DNA from: Geopseudomonas sagittaria
Lineage (GTDB): Bacteria > Pseudomonadota > Gammaproteobacteria > Pseudomonadales > Pseudomonadaceae
DNA: 64,000 nt
Assembly: GCF_900115715.1 (NCBI RefSeq)
Contig: NZ_FOXM01000005.1
Coordinates: 124,001-188,000, forward strand
Direction of reading: 5' to 3'
Positions 9,013 through 17,579 of this stretch are shown in pieces. Both the position numbers and the translations under genes were made by a program. Below the pieces are notes generated by a model. It ran no database searches. It worked only from the letters and a program-made list of their open reading frames with translations, and was not told where the DNA came from. Position 1 is the first letter of the stretch. The number at the start of each line of letters is the position of its first letter.

Positions 9013-9046
9013 CCTTCACCGTTCTGTCATGCCGACGGCCTACAAC
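9013..9046 (+). promoter_or_regulatory. Candidate Pho box and -10 of phoX
   Basis: CTGTCAT, a perfect PhoB half-site, lies at 9024-9030. The preceding heptamer CCTTCAC (9013-9019), four bases away, matches the half-site at 4 of 7. Ten bases after the second half-site is TACAAC (9041-9046), the expected -10 position of a PhoB-activated promoter lacking a -35. The downstream gene encodes an alkaline phosphatase. A 14-bp palindrome CCGCCCGCGGGCGG (9058-9071) lies in the presumed leader. Confidence 0.65.
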
Positions 9047-9095
9047 ACAGGGAATGTCCGCCCGCGGGCGGGCGGATCGCTTGCAAGGAATCGCC

Positions 9096-11057
9096 ATGAC
9101 TCAGGATCTCCAGCTGTTTCACGCGGCGCTGGCCGCCCCCGACGACCAGTCGATCAACCCCAGCGGCAATCCCGGTCTCGACCAGCTGGTCGACCGGGGG
9201 CGGCGCACCCTGCTCAAGGGTGGCCTGGGCCTGGCCGCGCTGAACCTGTTCGGCGGCGTGCTGGGCAGCCGCGAACTGTTCGCCCAGCCGGCGCCGCTGC
9301 TCGGCTTCGCCGGCGTGCCGGTGCAGACCGCCGCCGACTTCGACCGCGTGCTGGTGCCGCCGGGCTACCGGGCGCAGGCGTTCTTTTCCTGGGGCGATGC
9401 GGTGCTGGCCGACGCGCCGGTGTGGCGCAGCGATGCCAGCGACGACTGGCAGGCCCAGCTCCGCCAGGCCGGCGACAACCACGACGGCATGCACTTCTTC
9501 CCCTTCGCGGACGCGCCGCACAGCCACGGTCTGCTGGCGATCAACCACGAGTACGTCAACCCGACCCTGCATCCCGACGGCATGACCTTCGAAGACGGCC
9601 GGCGCCCGTTGGCCGAGGTGAAGAAGGAGCAGGCGGCGCACGGGGTGAGCGTCATCGAGGTGCGCAAGGACGCCGCCGGCCACTGGCAGCGGGTCATGCC
9701 CTCGCGCTACAACCGGCGCATCTCGGCGCTGACGCCGATGGCCATCGGTGGCCCGCTGGCCGGCCACGCGCTGATGAAGACCGCCAGCGACCCGTCCGGG
9801 CGCGAGGTGCTTGGCACCCTCAACAACTGCGCCAACGGTTTCACCCCCTGGGGCACCTACCTGGCCTGCGAGGAGAACTGGCACCACTACTTCGTCAACC
9901 GCGACGCGGCCGACCACGGTCAGCGGGTGGCGCACCAGCGCTACGGCGTCGGCAACGGCGGGCGCAGCAAGTACTACGCCTGGGAAACCGCCGACCCGCG
10001 CTTCGACGCCACTCCCGACCCGCGTCAGCCCCACGGCGGCCAGGTCAACGAACCCAACCGCTTCGGCTGGGTGGTGGAGATCGATCCCTTCGACCCGGCC
10101 AGCCAGCCGGTCAAGCGCACCGCCTTCGGCCGCTTCAGCCGCGAGTGCGCGGTGCTCTCGCTGGGCGCCGACGGGCGCATGGCCTTCTACTCCGGCGACG
10201 ACGCCAAGGGCGAGTACGTCTACAAGTTCGTCCCCGCCGGGCGCTTCGACGCCGACAATCCGCAGGCCAACCGCGACCTGCTGGACGAAGGCACCCTCTA
10301 CGTCGCCCGCTTCGATGCGGACGGCACGGGGCGCTGGCTGGCGCTGCTGCACGGGCAGAACGGCCTGACCGCCGAACACGGTTTCGCCAGCCAGGCCGAG
10401 GTTCTGGTCAACGCCCGCGCCGCCGCCGACCGGGTCGGCGCCACGCCGATGGACCGCCCGGAGTGGATCGCCGTGCATCCGCAGAGCCGCGAGGTCTACG
10501 TCACCCTGACCAACAACGACGAGCGTGGCGAGACGCAGCCGCTGGATGCGGCCAACCCGCGCCCGCACAACCTGCACGGGCAGATCCTGCGCTGGAACGA
10601 GAAGGATGGCGACCCGACCGCCAGCGAGTTCCGCTGGGAGCTGTTCCTGCTCGCCGGCGAGCCGCCGGGGGCGAAGGATCCGGACGGCCAGGCGGTGGCG
10701 GAGCACCTGACCGGCAGCATCCGCGGCGACATCTTCTCCTCGCCGGACGGCCTGGCCTTCGACGGCGCCGGACGGCTGTGGATCCAGACCGACTACGACG
10801 ATGCCGAGTCGGCGATGCAGGCCATGGGCTGCAACCAGCTGCTCTGCGCCGACCCGCTGAGCCGCGAGGTGCGTCGCTTCCTGGTCGGCCCGCGCGGCTG
10901 CGAGATCACCGGCATCACCTGGAGCCCGGACTACCGGGCGATGTGGATCAACGTCCAGCACCCGGCGCTGAGCTATCCGGCCAGCGACGGCCAGACCCGC
11001 GCGCGCTCGACCACGGTGCTGGTGACCCGCGACGACGGCGGGGTGATCGGCGCCTGA
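9096..11057 (+). CDS. phoX: PhoX-family alkaline phosphatase (DUF839), Tat-exported
   Basis: Periplasmic phosphomonoesterase of the PhoX family, whose characterised members use calcium and iron. The protein is 653 residues from the ATG at 9096, preceded by AAGGA. It has a twin-arginine signal: RRTLLKGG at residues 36-43 and a hydrophobic stretch to about 58. The mature part carries family blocks such as LLAINHEYVNPT, TPWGTYLACEENWHHYF, ETADPRF and IFSSPDGLAFDGAGRLWIQTD. The upstream region has a Pho-box-like site, so phosphate-starvation control is likely. TatABC, needed for its export, is encoded at 28.5-30.1 kb. A GC-rich hairpin follows. Confidence 0.93.
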   Translation: MTQDLQLFHAALAAPDDQSINPSGNPGLDQLVDRGRRTLLKGGLGLAALNLFGGVLGSRELFAQPAPLLGFAGVPVQTAADFDRVLVPPGYRAQAFFSWGDAVLADAPVWRSDASDDWQAQLRQAGDNHDGMHFFPFADAPHSHGLLAINHEYVNPTLHPDGMTFEDGRRPLAEVKKEQAAHGVSVIEVRKDAAGHWQRVMPSRYNRRISALTPMAIGGPLAGHALMKTASDPSGREVLGTLNNCANGFTPWGTYLACEENWHHYFVNRDAADHGQRVAHQRYGVGNGGRSKYYAWETADPRFDATPDPRQPHGGQVNEPNRFGWVVEIDPFDPASQPVKRTAFGRFSRECAVLSLGADGRMAFYSGDDAKGEYVYKFVPAGRFDADNPQANRDLLDEGTLYVARFDADGTGRWLALLHGQNGLTAEHGFASQAEVLVNARAAADRVGATPMDRPEWIAVHPQSREVYVTLTNNDERGETQPLDAANPRPHNLHGQILRWNEKDGDPTASEFRWELFLLAGEPPGAKDPDGQAVAEHLTGSIRGDIFSSPDGLAFDGAGRLWIQTDYDDAESAMQAMGCNQLLCADPLSREVRRFLVGPRGCEITGITWSPDYRAMWINVQHPALSYPASDGQTRARSTTVLVTRDDGGVIGA

Positions 11058-11064
11058 AACAAAA

Positions 11065-11098
11065 CGGGGCGGGCCGCGCCTGCGCGCGACCCGCCCCG
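11065..11098 (+). terminator. Hairpin after phoX
   Basis: Perfect 9-bp arms CGGGGCGGG / CCCGCCCCG around a 16-base GC-rich loop, eight bases after the phoX stop. There is no T-run behind it, so it may be a transcript-stabilising or weak terminator structure. Confidence 0.55.
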
Positions 11099-11119
11099 GG
11101 TGCTTGATCAAGCCGGCGT

Positions 11120-11261
11120 AGAACCGGCTTACGATCTCGCGAGCTAGAGCCAGGCAAGGCGAAATCGGTTGAGGAAGCGGAGTTTGCTGGCTGCAAATGA
11201 GCATTCCGAAACCGATTTCAACGCAGCATGGCCGACGCGCAGCAGATCGTCAGCCGGTTCT
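11120..11261. repeat. 142-bp MITE-like nested palindromic element
   Basis: Bounded by 18-bp inverted repeats matching at 17 of 18 positions: AGAACCGGCTTACGATCT at 11120-11137 and AGATCGTCAGCCGGTTCT at 11244-11261. Inside are a perfect 10-bp inverted repeat GAAATCGGTT / AACCGATTTC (11161-11170 and 11210-11219) and further arms GGAA/TTCC and TTTGC/GCAAA. The right end touches the stop codon of the NSS transporter gene. No ORF and no clear target-site duplication were seen. Confidence 0.65.
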
Positions 11262-12658
11262 CAGAACAGGCCGAGGCTGTGCAGAAACATCAGCGCAATC
11301 GCCAGCGGGGTGATCCAGCGAATCGCCAGCCACCACAGGCCGAAGCCGCCGGACTGCTCGAGGCCGAGGGCCTGCGCGGCGAGGGCGCGCTGCATCACCC
11401 AGCCGGTGAACAGCACGGTGAACAGGCCGCCGAGCGGCATCATCAGGTTGCTGGTCAGGAAGTCCAGGCCGTCGAAGAAGGTCTTGCCCAGCAGGGTGAC
11501 CTCGCTCCAGGCGTTGAACGACAGCACCGAACCGATGCTCAGCAGCCACACCGCCGCGCCGCTGAGCAGCACCGCCTTGACCCGGCCCATGCCGAACCGC
11601 TCGCCGAGCCAGGCGATGGCTGGCTCGATCAGCGAGATGGTCGAGGTCAGCGCGGCGAGCGCCAGCATGACGAAGAACAGGCCGCCGACCAGCGCGCCCA
11701 GCGGCATCTGGCCGAAGGCGATCGGCAGGGTGACGAAGATCAGCCCCGGGCCGGCGCCCGGCTCCAGGCCGTTGGCGAATACCAGCGGGAAGATTGCCAG
11801 GCCGGCGAGCAGGGCCACCGCGGTGTCGGCCAGCGCCACCATCAGCGAGGTGCGTACGATCGAGGTGCCGGCCGGCAGGTAGGAGCCGTAGGCCATCATC
11901 GCGCCGCTGGCCAGGCTCAGGGTGAAGAAGGCATGGCCGAGGGCCATCAGCACGCCCTGGCCGGTCAGCTTGCTGAAGTCGGGGGCGAACAGGAACTCCA
12001 CCGCCTGCATGAAGTACCCGGTGGTGGCGGCGTAGCCGACCATCACCAGCAGGATCAGGAACAGCCCGGGCATCATGAAGCGCAGCGCGCGCTCGAGGCC
12101 GTCGCGCACGCCGAGGGCGACGATGCCCAGGGTCACCGCCAGCACCAGGCTGCCGTAGCCGGCGAGCTGCCAGGGATCGGCGAGCAGGGCGTCGAACAGT
12201 GCGCCGCTGCTCTTGCCATCCAGGCCGGCGAAGCTGCCGCTGAACGCCGCCGGAGCGTAGGCCAGGGTCCAGCCGGCGATCACCGCATAGAAGCTGAGGA
12301 TCAGGAAGCCGGTGAGCACCGCCATGCTGCCGATGCGCCGCCAGTGGCGGCTGGCGCCGGCCTCGCGGGCCACCGCGGCGATGGCGCCCTCGGGGTTGGC
12401 GCGGCCGCGGCGGCCGATCATGAACTCGGCCATCAGCAGCGGGATGCCGATGGCGAGGATGCAGGCCAGGTAGACCAGCACGAAGGCGCCGCCGCCGTTC
12501 TGCCCGGTGATGTAGGGGAATTTCCAGATGTTGCCCAGGCCGACCGCGGAGCCGGTGGCGGCGAGGAAGAACACCCAGCGCGACGACCACAGGCCTCGAC
12601 CGGCCGTGCTGCGGGTGGAGCCGGCGATGGCGCCGGCAGCGATGCTCTCATGACTCAT
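11261..12658 (-). CDS. Sodium-dependent transporter, NSS (SNF) family
   Basis: Inner-membrane sodium symporter of the neurotransmitter:sodium symporter family, 465 residues, most likely taking up amino acids. The N-terminal signature is clear: SRWVFFLAATGSAVGLGNIW then KFPYITGQNGGGAFVLVYL (TM1-TM2), which forms the sodium and substrate site in LeuT. About eleven to twelve hydrophobic segments follow. The ATG at 12658 has GAGGG eight bases upstream; an ATG five codons earlier lacks a ribosome site. It lies downstream of leucine dehydrogenase on the same strand (64-base gap containing a hairpin), which suggests branched-chain or other hydrophobic amino acids as substrate; this is inference. Confidence 0.9.
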   Translation of the reverse strand: MSHESIAAGAIAGSTRSTAGRGLWSSRWVFFLAATGSAVGLGNIWKFPYITGQNGGGAFVLVYLACILAIGIPLLMAEFMIGRRGRANPEGAIAAVAREAGASRHWRRIGSMAVLTGFLILSFYAVIAGWTLAYAPAAFSGSFAGLDGKSSGALFDALLADPWQLAGYGSLVLAVTLGIVALGVRDGLERALRFMMPGLFLILLVMVGYAATTGYFMQAVEFLFAPDFSKLTGQGVLMALGHAFFTLSLASGAMMAYGSYLPAGTSIVRTSLMVALADTAVALLAGLAIFPLVFANGLEPGAGPGLIFVTLPIAFGQMPLGALVGGLFFVMLALAALTSTISLIEPAIAWLGERFGMGRVKAVLLSGAAVWLLSIGSVLSFNAWSEVTLLGKTFFDGLDFLTSNLMMPLGGLFTVLFTGWVMQRALAAQALGLEQSGGFGLWWLAIRWITPLAIALMFLHSLGLF

Positions 12659-12696
12659 GGGGCTTGCCCTCATTGTTGTTGTAGTGGGTCAGAATG

Positions 12697-12716
12697 GGGG
12701 ACGCCTGGGCGTCCCC
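12697..12716 (-). terminator. Hairpin between leucine dehydrogenase and NSS transporter genes
   Basis: Perfect 9-bp stem GGGGACGCC / GGCGTCCCC with a two-base loop, seven bases after the dehydrogenase stop. Without a T-run it may act as an attenuator or as a stabilising structure inside an operon rather than as a full terminator. Confidence 0.5.
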
Positions 12717-12722
12717 GGTACA

Positions 12723-13766
12723 TCAGCGGCCGGCCTGCAGGCGCTCGCGCGCCAGGCGGTCGGCAATGCTCGTGGTGGTGGCGCCCTCGGCGTCGGCGCG
12801 CGCGAAGATCTCCGCCAGGGTCGCGCCGATGCCGTCGAGGTGCGCCCGCAGTTCGGCGGGCGTGGCGTCGCCGCGCTGGAAGGCGACGTCGATGATGCCG
12901 CCGGCGTTGATCGCGTAGTCCGGCGCGTACAGGCAGCCGCGGCTGCGCAGCTCCTCGGCCAACTCCGGGCTGGCCAGCTGGTTGTTGGCGGCGCCGGCGA
13001 TCACCGGCGCGCGCAGCGCCTCGAGGCTGTCGCGGTTGACGATCGCGCCGAGGGCGCAGGGGGCGAACACGTCGACGTCCAGACCGTAGATGTCGTGCTG
13101 GCGCACCGCATGGGCGCCCAGCTCGTCGACCGCGCGCTGCACGTTGGCGGCGACGATGTCGGTGACGAACAGCTCGGCGCCGGCCGCGTGCAGGTGGCGG
13201 GCGAGGCCGAGGCCGACCTGGCCGACGCCCTGGATCGCCACCCTGAGGCCCCTGAGGTCGTCGCGGCCGAGGCGGTGGCGCACGGCGGCCTGCAGACCGA
13301 CGAACACCCCGTAGGCGGTGGACGGCGACGGGTCGCCATTGAAGCCCTCGCGCGCCTCGGCGCCGGCGACGTGGCGGGTGCGGCGGGCCATCAGCTGCAT
13401 CTCGGCCACCCCGGTGCCGGAGTCGGCGGCGCTGATGTAGCGCCCGCCGAGGCTGTCGATCAGCGCGCCCATCGCCTCGAACAGCGCCGCACTCTTGCCG
13501 CGGTGCGGGTCACCGATGATCACCGCCTTGCCGCCGCCGAGCGGCAGGTTGGCCAGCGCCGACTTGTAGGTCATGCCGCGCGACAGGCGCAGCACGTCGC
13601 GCAGCGCTTCCTCGTCGCTGGCGTAGGACCACATGCGGCAGCCGCCCAGGGCCGGGCCCAGGGTGGTGTCGTGGATGGCGATGATCGCCTTCAGGCCGCT
13701 GGCCTGGTCGTGGCCGAAGACCACCTTCTCGTGCTGGTCGAACTCGCAGTGGGAAAACACGGACAT
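12723..13766 (-). CDS. Leucine dehydrogenase-type Glu/Leu/Phe/Val dehydrogenase
   Basis: NAD-dependent oxidative deaminase of branched-chain (or aromatic) amino acids, 347 residues. The N-terminal substrate domain contains [15 protein letters not shown] and the catalytic-lysine motif [10 protein letters not shown]. The nucleotide domain has [17 protein letters not shown], and [13 protein letters not shown] and AGAANNQL close the active-site region. The start at 13766 has GAGGT about seven bases upstream. It lies between the 2-oxoacid oxidoreductase gene (upstream, 148-base gap with a REP hairpin) and an NSS amino-acid transporter. This supports a catabolic route: uptake, deamination to a 2-oxoacid, then oxidative decarboxylation. 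Whether leucine, valine or phenylalanine is preferred cannot be read. Confidence 0.9.
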   Translation of the reverse strand: MSVFSHCEFDQHEKVVFGHDQASGLKAIIAIHDTTLGPALGGCRMWSYASDEEALRDVLRLSRGMTYKSALANLPLGGGKAVIIGDPHRGKSAALFEAMGALIDSLGGRYISAADSGTGVAEMQLMARRTRHVAGAEAREGFNGDPSPSTAYGVFVGLQAAVRHRLGRDDLRGLRVAIQGVGQVGLGLARHLHAAGAELFVTDIVAANVQRAVDELGAHAVRQHDIYGLDVDVFAPCALGAIVNRDSLEALRAPVIAGAANNQLASPELAEELRSRGCLYAPDYAINAGGIIDVAFQRGDATPAELRAHLDGIGATLAEIFARADAEGATTTSIADRLARERLQAGR

Positions 13767-13817
13767 CGGGGCACCTCGGGTTTCTTGTTGTTGGGGATTG
13801 GGGACGGTAACGACCGC

Positions 13818-13900
13818 TGTAGGAGGCCCGCCCTCGGGGCGAAGCTTCAGCACCTGGCAGCCCGGCGGGCTGCATTCGCCGCGAGGGCGCGCCTCCTACA
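13818..13900. repeat. REP-like palindrome (family B, copy 1)
   Basis: Ends are TGTAGGAGGC and GCCTCCTACA, perfect inverted repeats, with inner arms CGCCCTCGGGGCGAA and TTCGCCGCGAGGGCGCG. A second copy lies at 34019-34094. It occupies the gap between the oxidoreductase and leucine dehydrogenase genes, so it may affect their relative expression. Confidence 0.75.
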
Positions 13901-13914
13901 ATACGGATCGCCTG

Positions 13915-16900
13915 TCAGGCCGCCGGCTCGCAGAGCTGCACCACCGGGATCGCCCGGGCGCTCAGGCGCTCGCGCAGCGCTGCGGCCTGCGCGCGGACCT
14001 TGGCCAGCGCGCGCTCCTTGACGTGGCCGTAGCCGCGGATCTCGGCGGGCAGCTCAGCCAGGGCCAGGGCGCTGGCGTAGTTGCCGGGGCTGAGCGCGTT
14101 CAGCAGCAGCGCGACGTCCTGCTCGTACTCCTTGATCAGCGCGCGCTCCAGGCGCCGCTCGGCGCTGTGGCCGAACGGATCGAGGACGCTGCTGCGCAGG
14201 AACTTGCCGCGCGCCAGCACGGCGAAGGCCTTGAGCAGCCACGGGCCGAATTGGCGCTTGCGCGGCTCGCCGGTGGCGGGGTCGGTCTTGCACAGCCAGG
14301 ACGGCGCCAGGTGGAACTGCAGGCGGTAGTCGCCCTGGAACTGCGCATCGAGCTGGCGGACGAACTCGCCGTCGCTGTACAGCCGCGCCACCTCGTACTC
14401 GTCCTTGTAGGCCAGCAGCTTGTGGTAGCTGCGCGCCACCGCCAGGGCGAGGCGCTGCTGCGGATCGCGGTCGGCGGCGCGCACGCGCTCGACCAGGGCG
14501 CGGTAGCGCTGCGCGTAGGCCGCGTCCTGGTAGGCAGTCAGCCGTGCCACGCGGTCGGCGACGATCTCGTCGAGGCTCTCGCAGCGCGGCGCCTCGACCA
14601 CCTTGGGCTTGGCCAGTTGTTCGACGGCGGCCAGATCGAAGGCGGCGCGGCGGCCCCACAGGAAGGCCTGCTGGTTGAGTGCCACGGCTACGCCGTTGAG
14701 CTCGATGGCCTTGGCGATAGCCGCGGCGGACACCGGCACCAGGCCCTTCTGCCAGGCATAGCCGAGCATGAACAGGTTGCTGGCGATGCTGTCGCCGAGC
14801 AGCGCGGTGGCCAGGCGGGTGGCGTCGACGAAGTGGGTCTTGCCTGCGCCGACCGCCTCCACCAGCGCCTCGCGCATCGCCGCACCGGGCACCTCGGCGT
14901 CCGGGTTGCGGGTGAACTCGGCGGTGGCGGCCTCATGGCTGTTGACCACCGCGTGGGCGATCTTGTCGTTGAGCTTGGCCAGCGCTTCTTCACTGGCCGC
15001 GACCACCAGGTCGCAGCCGAGCAGCAGGTCGGTCTCGCCTGCGGCGATGCGCACCGCGTAGATGTCGTCCTGCTTGGCGGCGATGCGGATGTGGCTGATC
15101 ACCGGGCCGAACTTCTGCGCCAGGCCCGCCTGGTCGAGCACGGTGCAGCCCTTGCCCTCCAGGTGCGCGGCCATGCCGAGCAGGGCGCCGACGGTGGTCA
15201 CGCCGCTGCCGCCGACGCCGGGCAGGAGGATGTTCCACGGCCGCTCCAGGCTAGGCTGCTGCGGTTCCGGCAGCTCGGCGAAGCTGGCGTTGCGGCCCTG
15301 GGCCTCGGGCTGGCGCAGCTCGCCGCCGTGCACGGTGACGAAGCTCGGGCAGAAGCCCTCGACGCAGGAGAAGTCCTTGTTGCAGGCGTTCTGGTCGATC
15401 TGCCGCTTGCGGCCGACTTCGGTTTCCAGCGGCAGTACCGACAGGCAGTTGGACTTCACGCTGCAGTCGCCGCAGCCCTCGCACACCGCCGGGTTGATAA
15501 AGGCGCGTTTTGCCGGGTCAGCGAGCTTGCCGCGCTTGCGCCGGCGGCGCTTCTCGGTGGCGCAGGTCTGGTCGTAGAGGATCACCGACACGCCCTGGAA
15601 CTCGCGCAGCTCGCGCTGCACGGCGTCCAGCTCGCGGCGGTGGTGGAAGGTGACGATGGGCGCGAAGCCGGCGCGGCTCGGGTACTTGTCCGGCTCGTCG
15701 CTGACCAGGGCGATGCGCTTCACACCTTCCGCATAGACCTGCTGGCTGAGCTGGTCGATGCGCAGCTCGCCGTCGATCGGCTGGCCGCCGGTCATCGCCA
15801 CCGCGTCGTTGTAGAGGATCTTGTAGGTGATGTTCACCCCGGCGGCTACCGCGGCGCGCAGGGCCAGCTGGCCGGAGTGGAAGTAGGTGCCGTCGCCGAG
15901 GTTCTGGAACACGTGCGGGGTGTCGGTGAACGGCGCCTGGCCGATCCAGGTGGCGCCTTCGCCGCCCATCTGGGTGAAGGTGTCGGTATTGCGGTCCATC
16001 CACTGGGTCATGTAGTGGCAGCCGATGCCGCCCAGCGCGCGGCTGCCCTCCGGCAGTTTGGTCGAGCTGTTGTGCGGACAGCCCGAACAGAAGTGCGGAG
16101 TGCGCAGGGTGTGGTGCTTGGGCGCGGCCAGTGCGGCTTCCTTGGCGGCGAGGAAGGCCAGGCGTTCCTCGATCTGCGCGCTGGAATAGATCGGCGCCAG
16201 GCGCTTGGCGATCACCCGGGCGATCATCGCCGGGGTCAGCTCGGCCAGGTTGGGCAGCAGGGAATTGCCGTCTTCGTCGAACTCGCCGACCACCCGCGGG
16301 CGCTTGTCCACCGGCCAGTTGTACAGCTGGCCGGTGAGCTGGTCCTCGATGATGCTGCGCTTCTCCTCGACCACCAGGATCTCGTCGAGGCCCTGGGCGA
16401 ACTCGTGCACCGACACCGGCTCCAGCGGCCAGCTCATGCCGACCTTGAGCACGCGCAGGCCGACGCGGGCGCACAGTTCGTCGTCGAGGCCCAGGTCGTC
16501 GAGTGCCTGGCGCACGTCGAGGTAGGACTTGCCGGTGGTGATGATGCCGAGACGCGGGTTGGGCGAATCCAGCTTGATCTGGTTGAGATGGTTGGCGCGG
16601 GCGAAGGCGCGCGCGGCGTAGATCTTGTAGGTGTTGAGGCGTGCCTCCTGGACCAGAGGCGGGTCCGGCCAGCGGATATGCACGCCGTCTTCCGGCAGGA
16701 CGAAATCCTCGGGGATCTGCACCTGCACGCGCAGCGGGTCGACCTCGACCACCGCCGAGGAGTCGACGTTCTCGGCGATGGTCTTCAGCGCCACCCAGCA
16801 GCCGCTGTAGCGCGACAGCTCCCAGCCGAGGATGCCGTAGTCGAGGATTTCCTGGACGTTGGCCGGGTTGAGCACCGGGATCGAGGCGGCGATGAAGGCG

Positions 16901-17382
16901 TGCTCGCTCTGGTGGGCGATGCTGGAGGACTTGCAGCCGTGGTCGTCGCCGGCCAGCAGCAGCACGCCGCCGTGCGGCGACACCCCGGCCGAGTTGCCGT
17001 GCTTGAACACGTCGCCGCAGCGGTCGACGCCCGGGCCCTTGCCGTACCACATGGCGAACACGCCGTCGTAGCGCGCGCCGGGGAACAGGCTGGTCTGCTG
17101 GCTGCCCCACACCGCGGTGGCCGCCAGCTCCTCGTTGACCCCGGGCTGGAAGTGGATGTGGTTGTCCCTGAGGTACTGCTTGGCTTCCCACAGGCTCTTG
17201 TCGAGGTTGCCCAGGGGCGAGCCGCGGTAGCCGGAGATGAAGCAGGCGGTATTCAGGCCGAAGGCGGCGTCGCGCTGCTTCTGCAGCATGGGCAGGCGGG
17301 TCAGCGCCTGGGTGCCGGTCAGGTAGAGGTGACCGGTGGCAAGGCGATACTTGTCGTCCAGACGGATCTCGGCCAGAGACAT
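13915..17382 (-). CDS. Fused indolepyruvate:ferredoxin oxidoreductase-like 2-oxoacid oxidoreductase
   Basis: Large (1155-residue) thiamine-diphosphate and iron-sulfur enzyme in which alpha and gamma/beta parts of indolepyruvate ferredoxin oxidoreductase are joined. It oxidatively decarboxylates aryl or branched 2-oxoacids to acyl-CoA and passes electrons to ferredoxin. The N-terminal part has NTACFISGYRGSPLGNLD. A central cysteine region (TPHFCSGCPHNSST) precedes the ThDP-binding part (GGIGCHYMT, GDGTYFHSG). A ferredoxin-like cluster region follows (VCEGCGDCSVKSNC and DFSCVEGFC at about residues 630-690), then the gamma domain starting around ILLPGVGGSGVTTVGAL. AAGGAG precedes the ATG at 17382. 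It is divergent from an Lrp/AsnC regulator and heads an amino-acid gene cluster. Confidence 0.93.
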   Translation of the reverse strand: MSLAEIRLDDKYRLATGHLYLTGTQALTRLPMLQKQRDAAFGLNTACFISGYRGSPLGNLDKSLWEAKQYLRDNHIHFQPGVNEELAATAVWGSQQTSLFPGARYDGVFAMWYGKGPGVDRCGDVFKHGNSAGVSPHGGVLLLAGDDHGCKSSSIAHQSEHAFIAASIPVLNPANVQEILDYGILGWELSRYSGCWVALKTIAENVDSSAVVEVDPLRVQVQIPEDFVLPEDGVHIRWPDPPLVQEARLNTYKIYAARAFARANHLNQIKLDSPNPRLGIITTGKSYLDVRQALDDLGLDDELCARVGLRVLKVGMSWPLEPVSVHEFAQGLDEILVVEEKRSIIEDQLTGQLYNWPVDKRPRVVGEFDEDGNSLLPNLAELTPAMIARVIAKRLAPIYSSAQIEERLAFLAAKEAALAAPKHHTLRTPHFCSGCPHNSSTKLPEGSRALGGIGCHYMTQWMDRNTDTFTQMGGEGATWIGQAPFTDTPHVFQNLGDGTYFHSGQLALRAAVAAGVNITYKILYNDAVAMTGGQPIDGELRIDQLSQQVYAEGVKRIALVSDEPDKYPSRAGFAPIVTFHHRRELDAVQRELREFQGVSVILYDQTCATEKRRRRKRGKLADPAKRAFINPAVCEGCGDCSVKSNCLSVLPLETEVGRKRQIDQNACNKDFSCVEGFCPSFVTVHGGELRQPEAQGRNASFAELPEPQQPSLERPWNILLPGVGGSGVTTVGALLGMAAHLEGKGCTVLDQAGLAQKFGPVISHIRIAAKQDDIYAVRIAAGETDLLLGCDLVVAASEEALAKLNDKIAHAVVNSHEAATAEFTRNPDAEVPGAAMREALVEAVGAGKTHFVDATRLATALLGDSIASNLFMLGYAWQKGLVPVSAAAIAKAIELNGVAVALNQQAFLWGRRAAFDLAAVEQLAKPKVVEAPRCESLDEIVADRVARLTAYQDAAYAQRYRALVERVRAADRDPQQRLALAVARSYHKLLAYKDEYEVARLYSDGEFVRQLDAQFQGDYRLQFHLAPSWLCKTDPATGEPRKRQFGPWLLKAFAVLARGKFLRSSVLDPFGHSAERRLERALIKEYEQDVALLLNALSPGNYASALALAELPAEIRGYGHVKERALAKVRAQAAALRERLSARAIPVVQLCEPAA

Positions 17383-17579
17383 GGGGCGCTCCTTTTATTC
17401 TTATGGCGAGCGAAGCGGCGCCGGTGGGCGCCGCGGTCGGCCTGTCCGCGGGATCGCCGCGGCAGACGGTGTGGACAAGAATATGCGGCAGGCGTGACGG
17501 CATTTTCTTTCTATTTTTCCGGCCTGCTGGCCATAATCCGCATGACTTTTTCCATAAGAAATCCAAAAGAGAAAAAATC

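Noticed and set aside
11228-12895. Open frame on the plus strand opposite the NSS transporter
   Set aside because: Low-complexity Gln/Ala/Gly/His translation; the NSS signature is on the minus strand.
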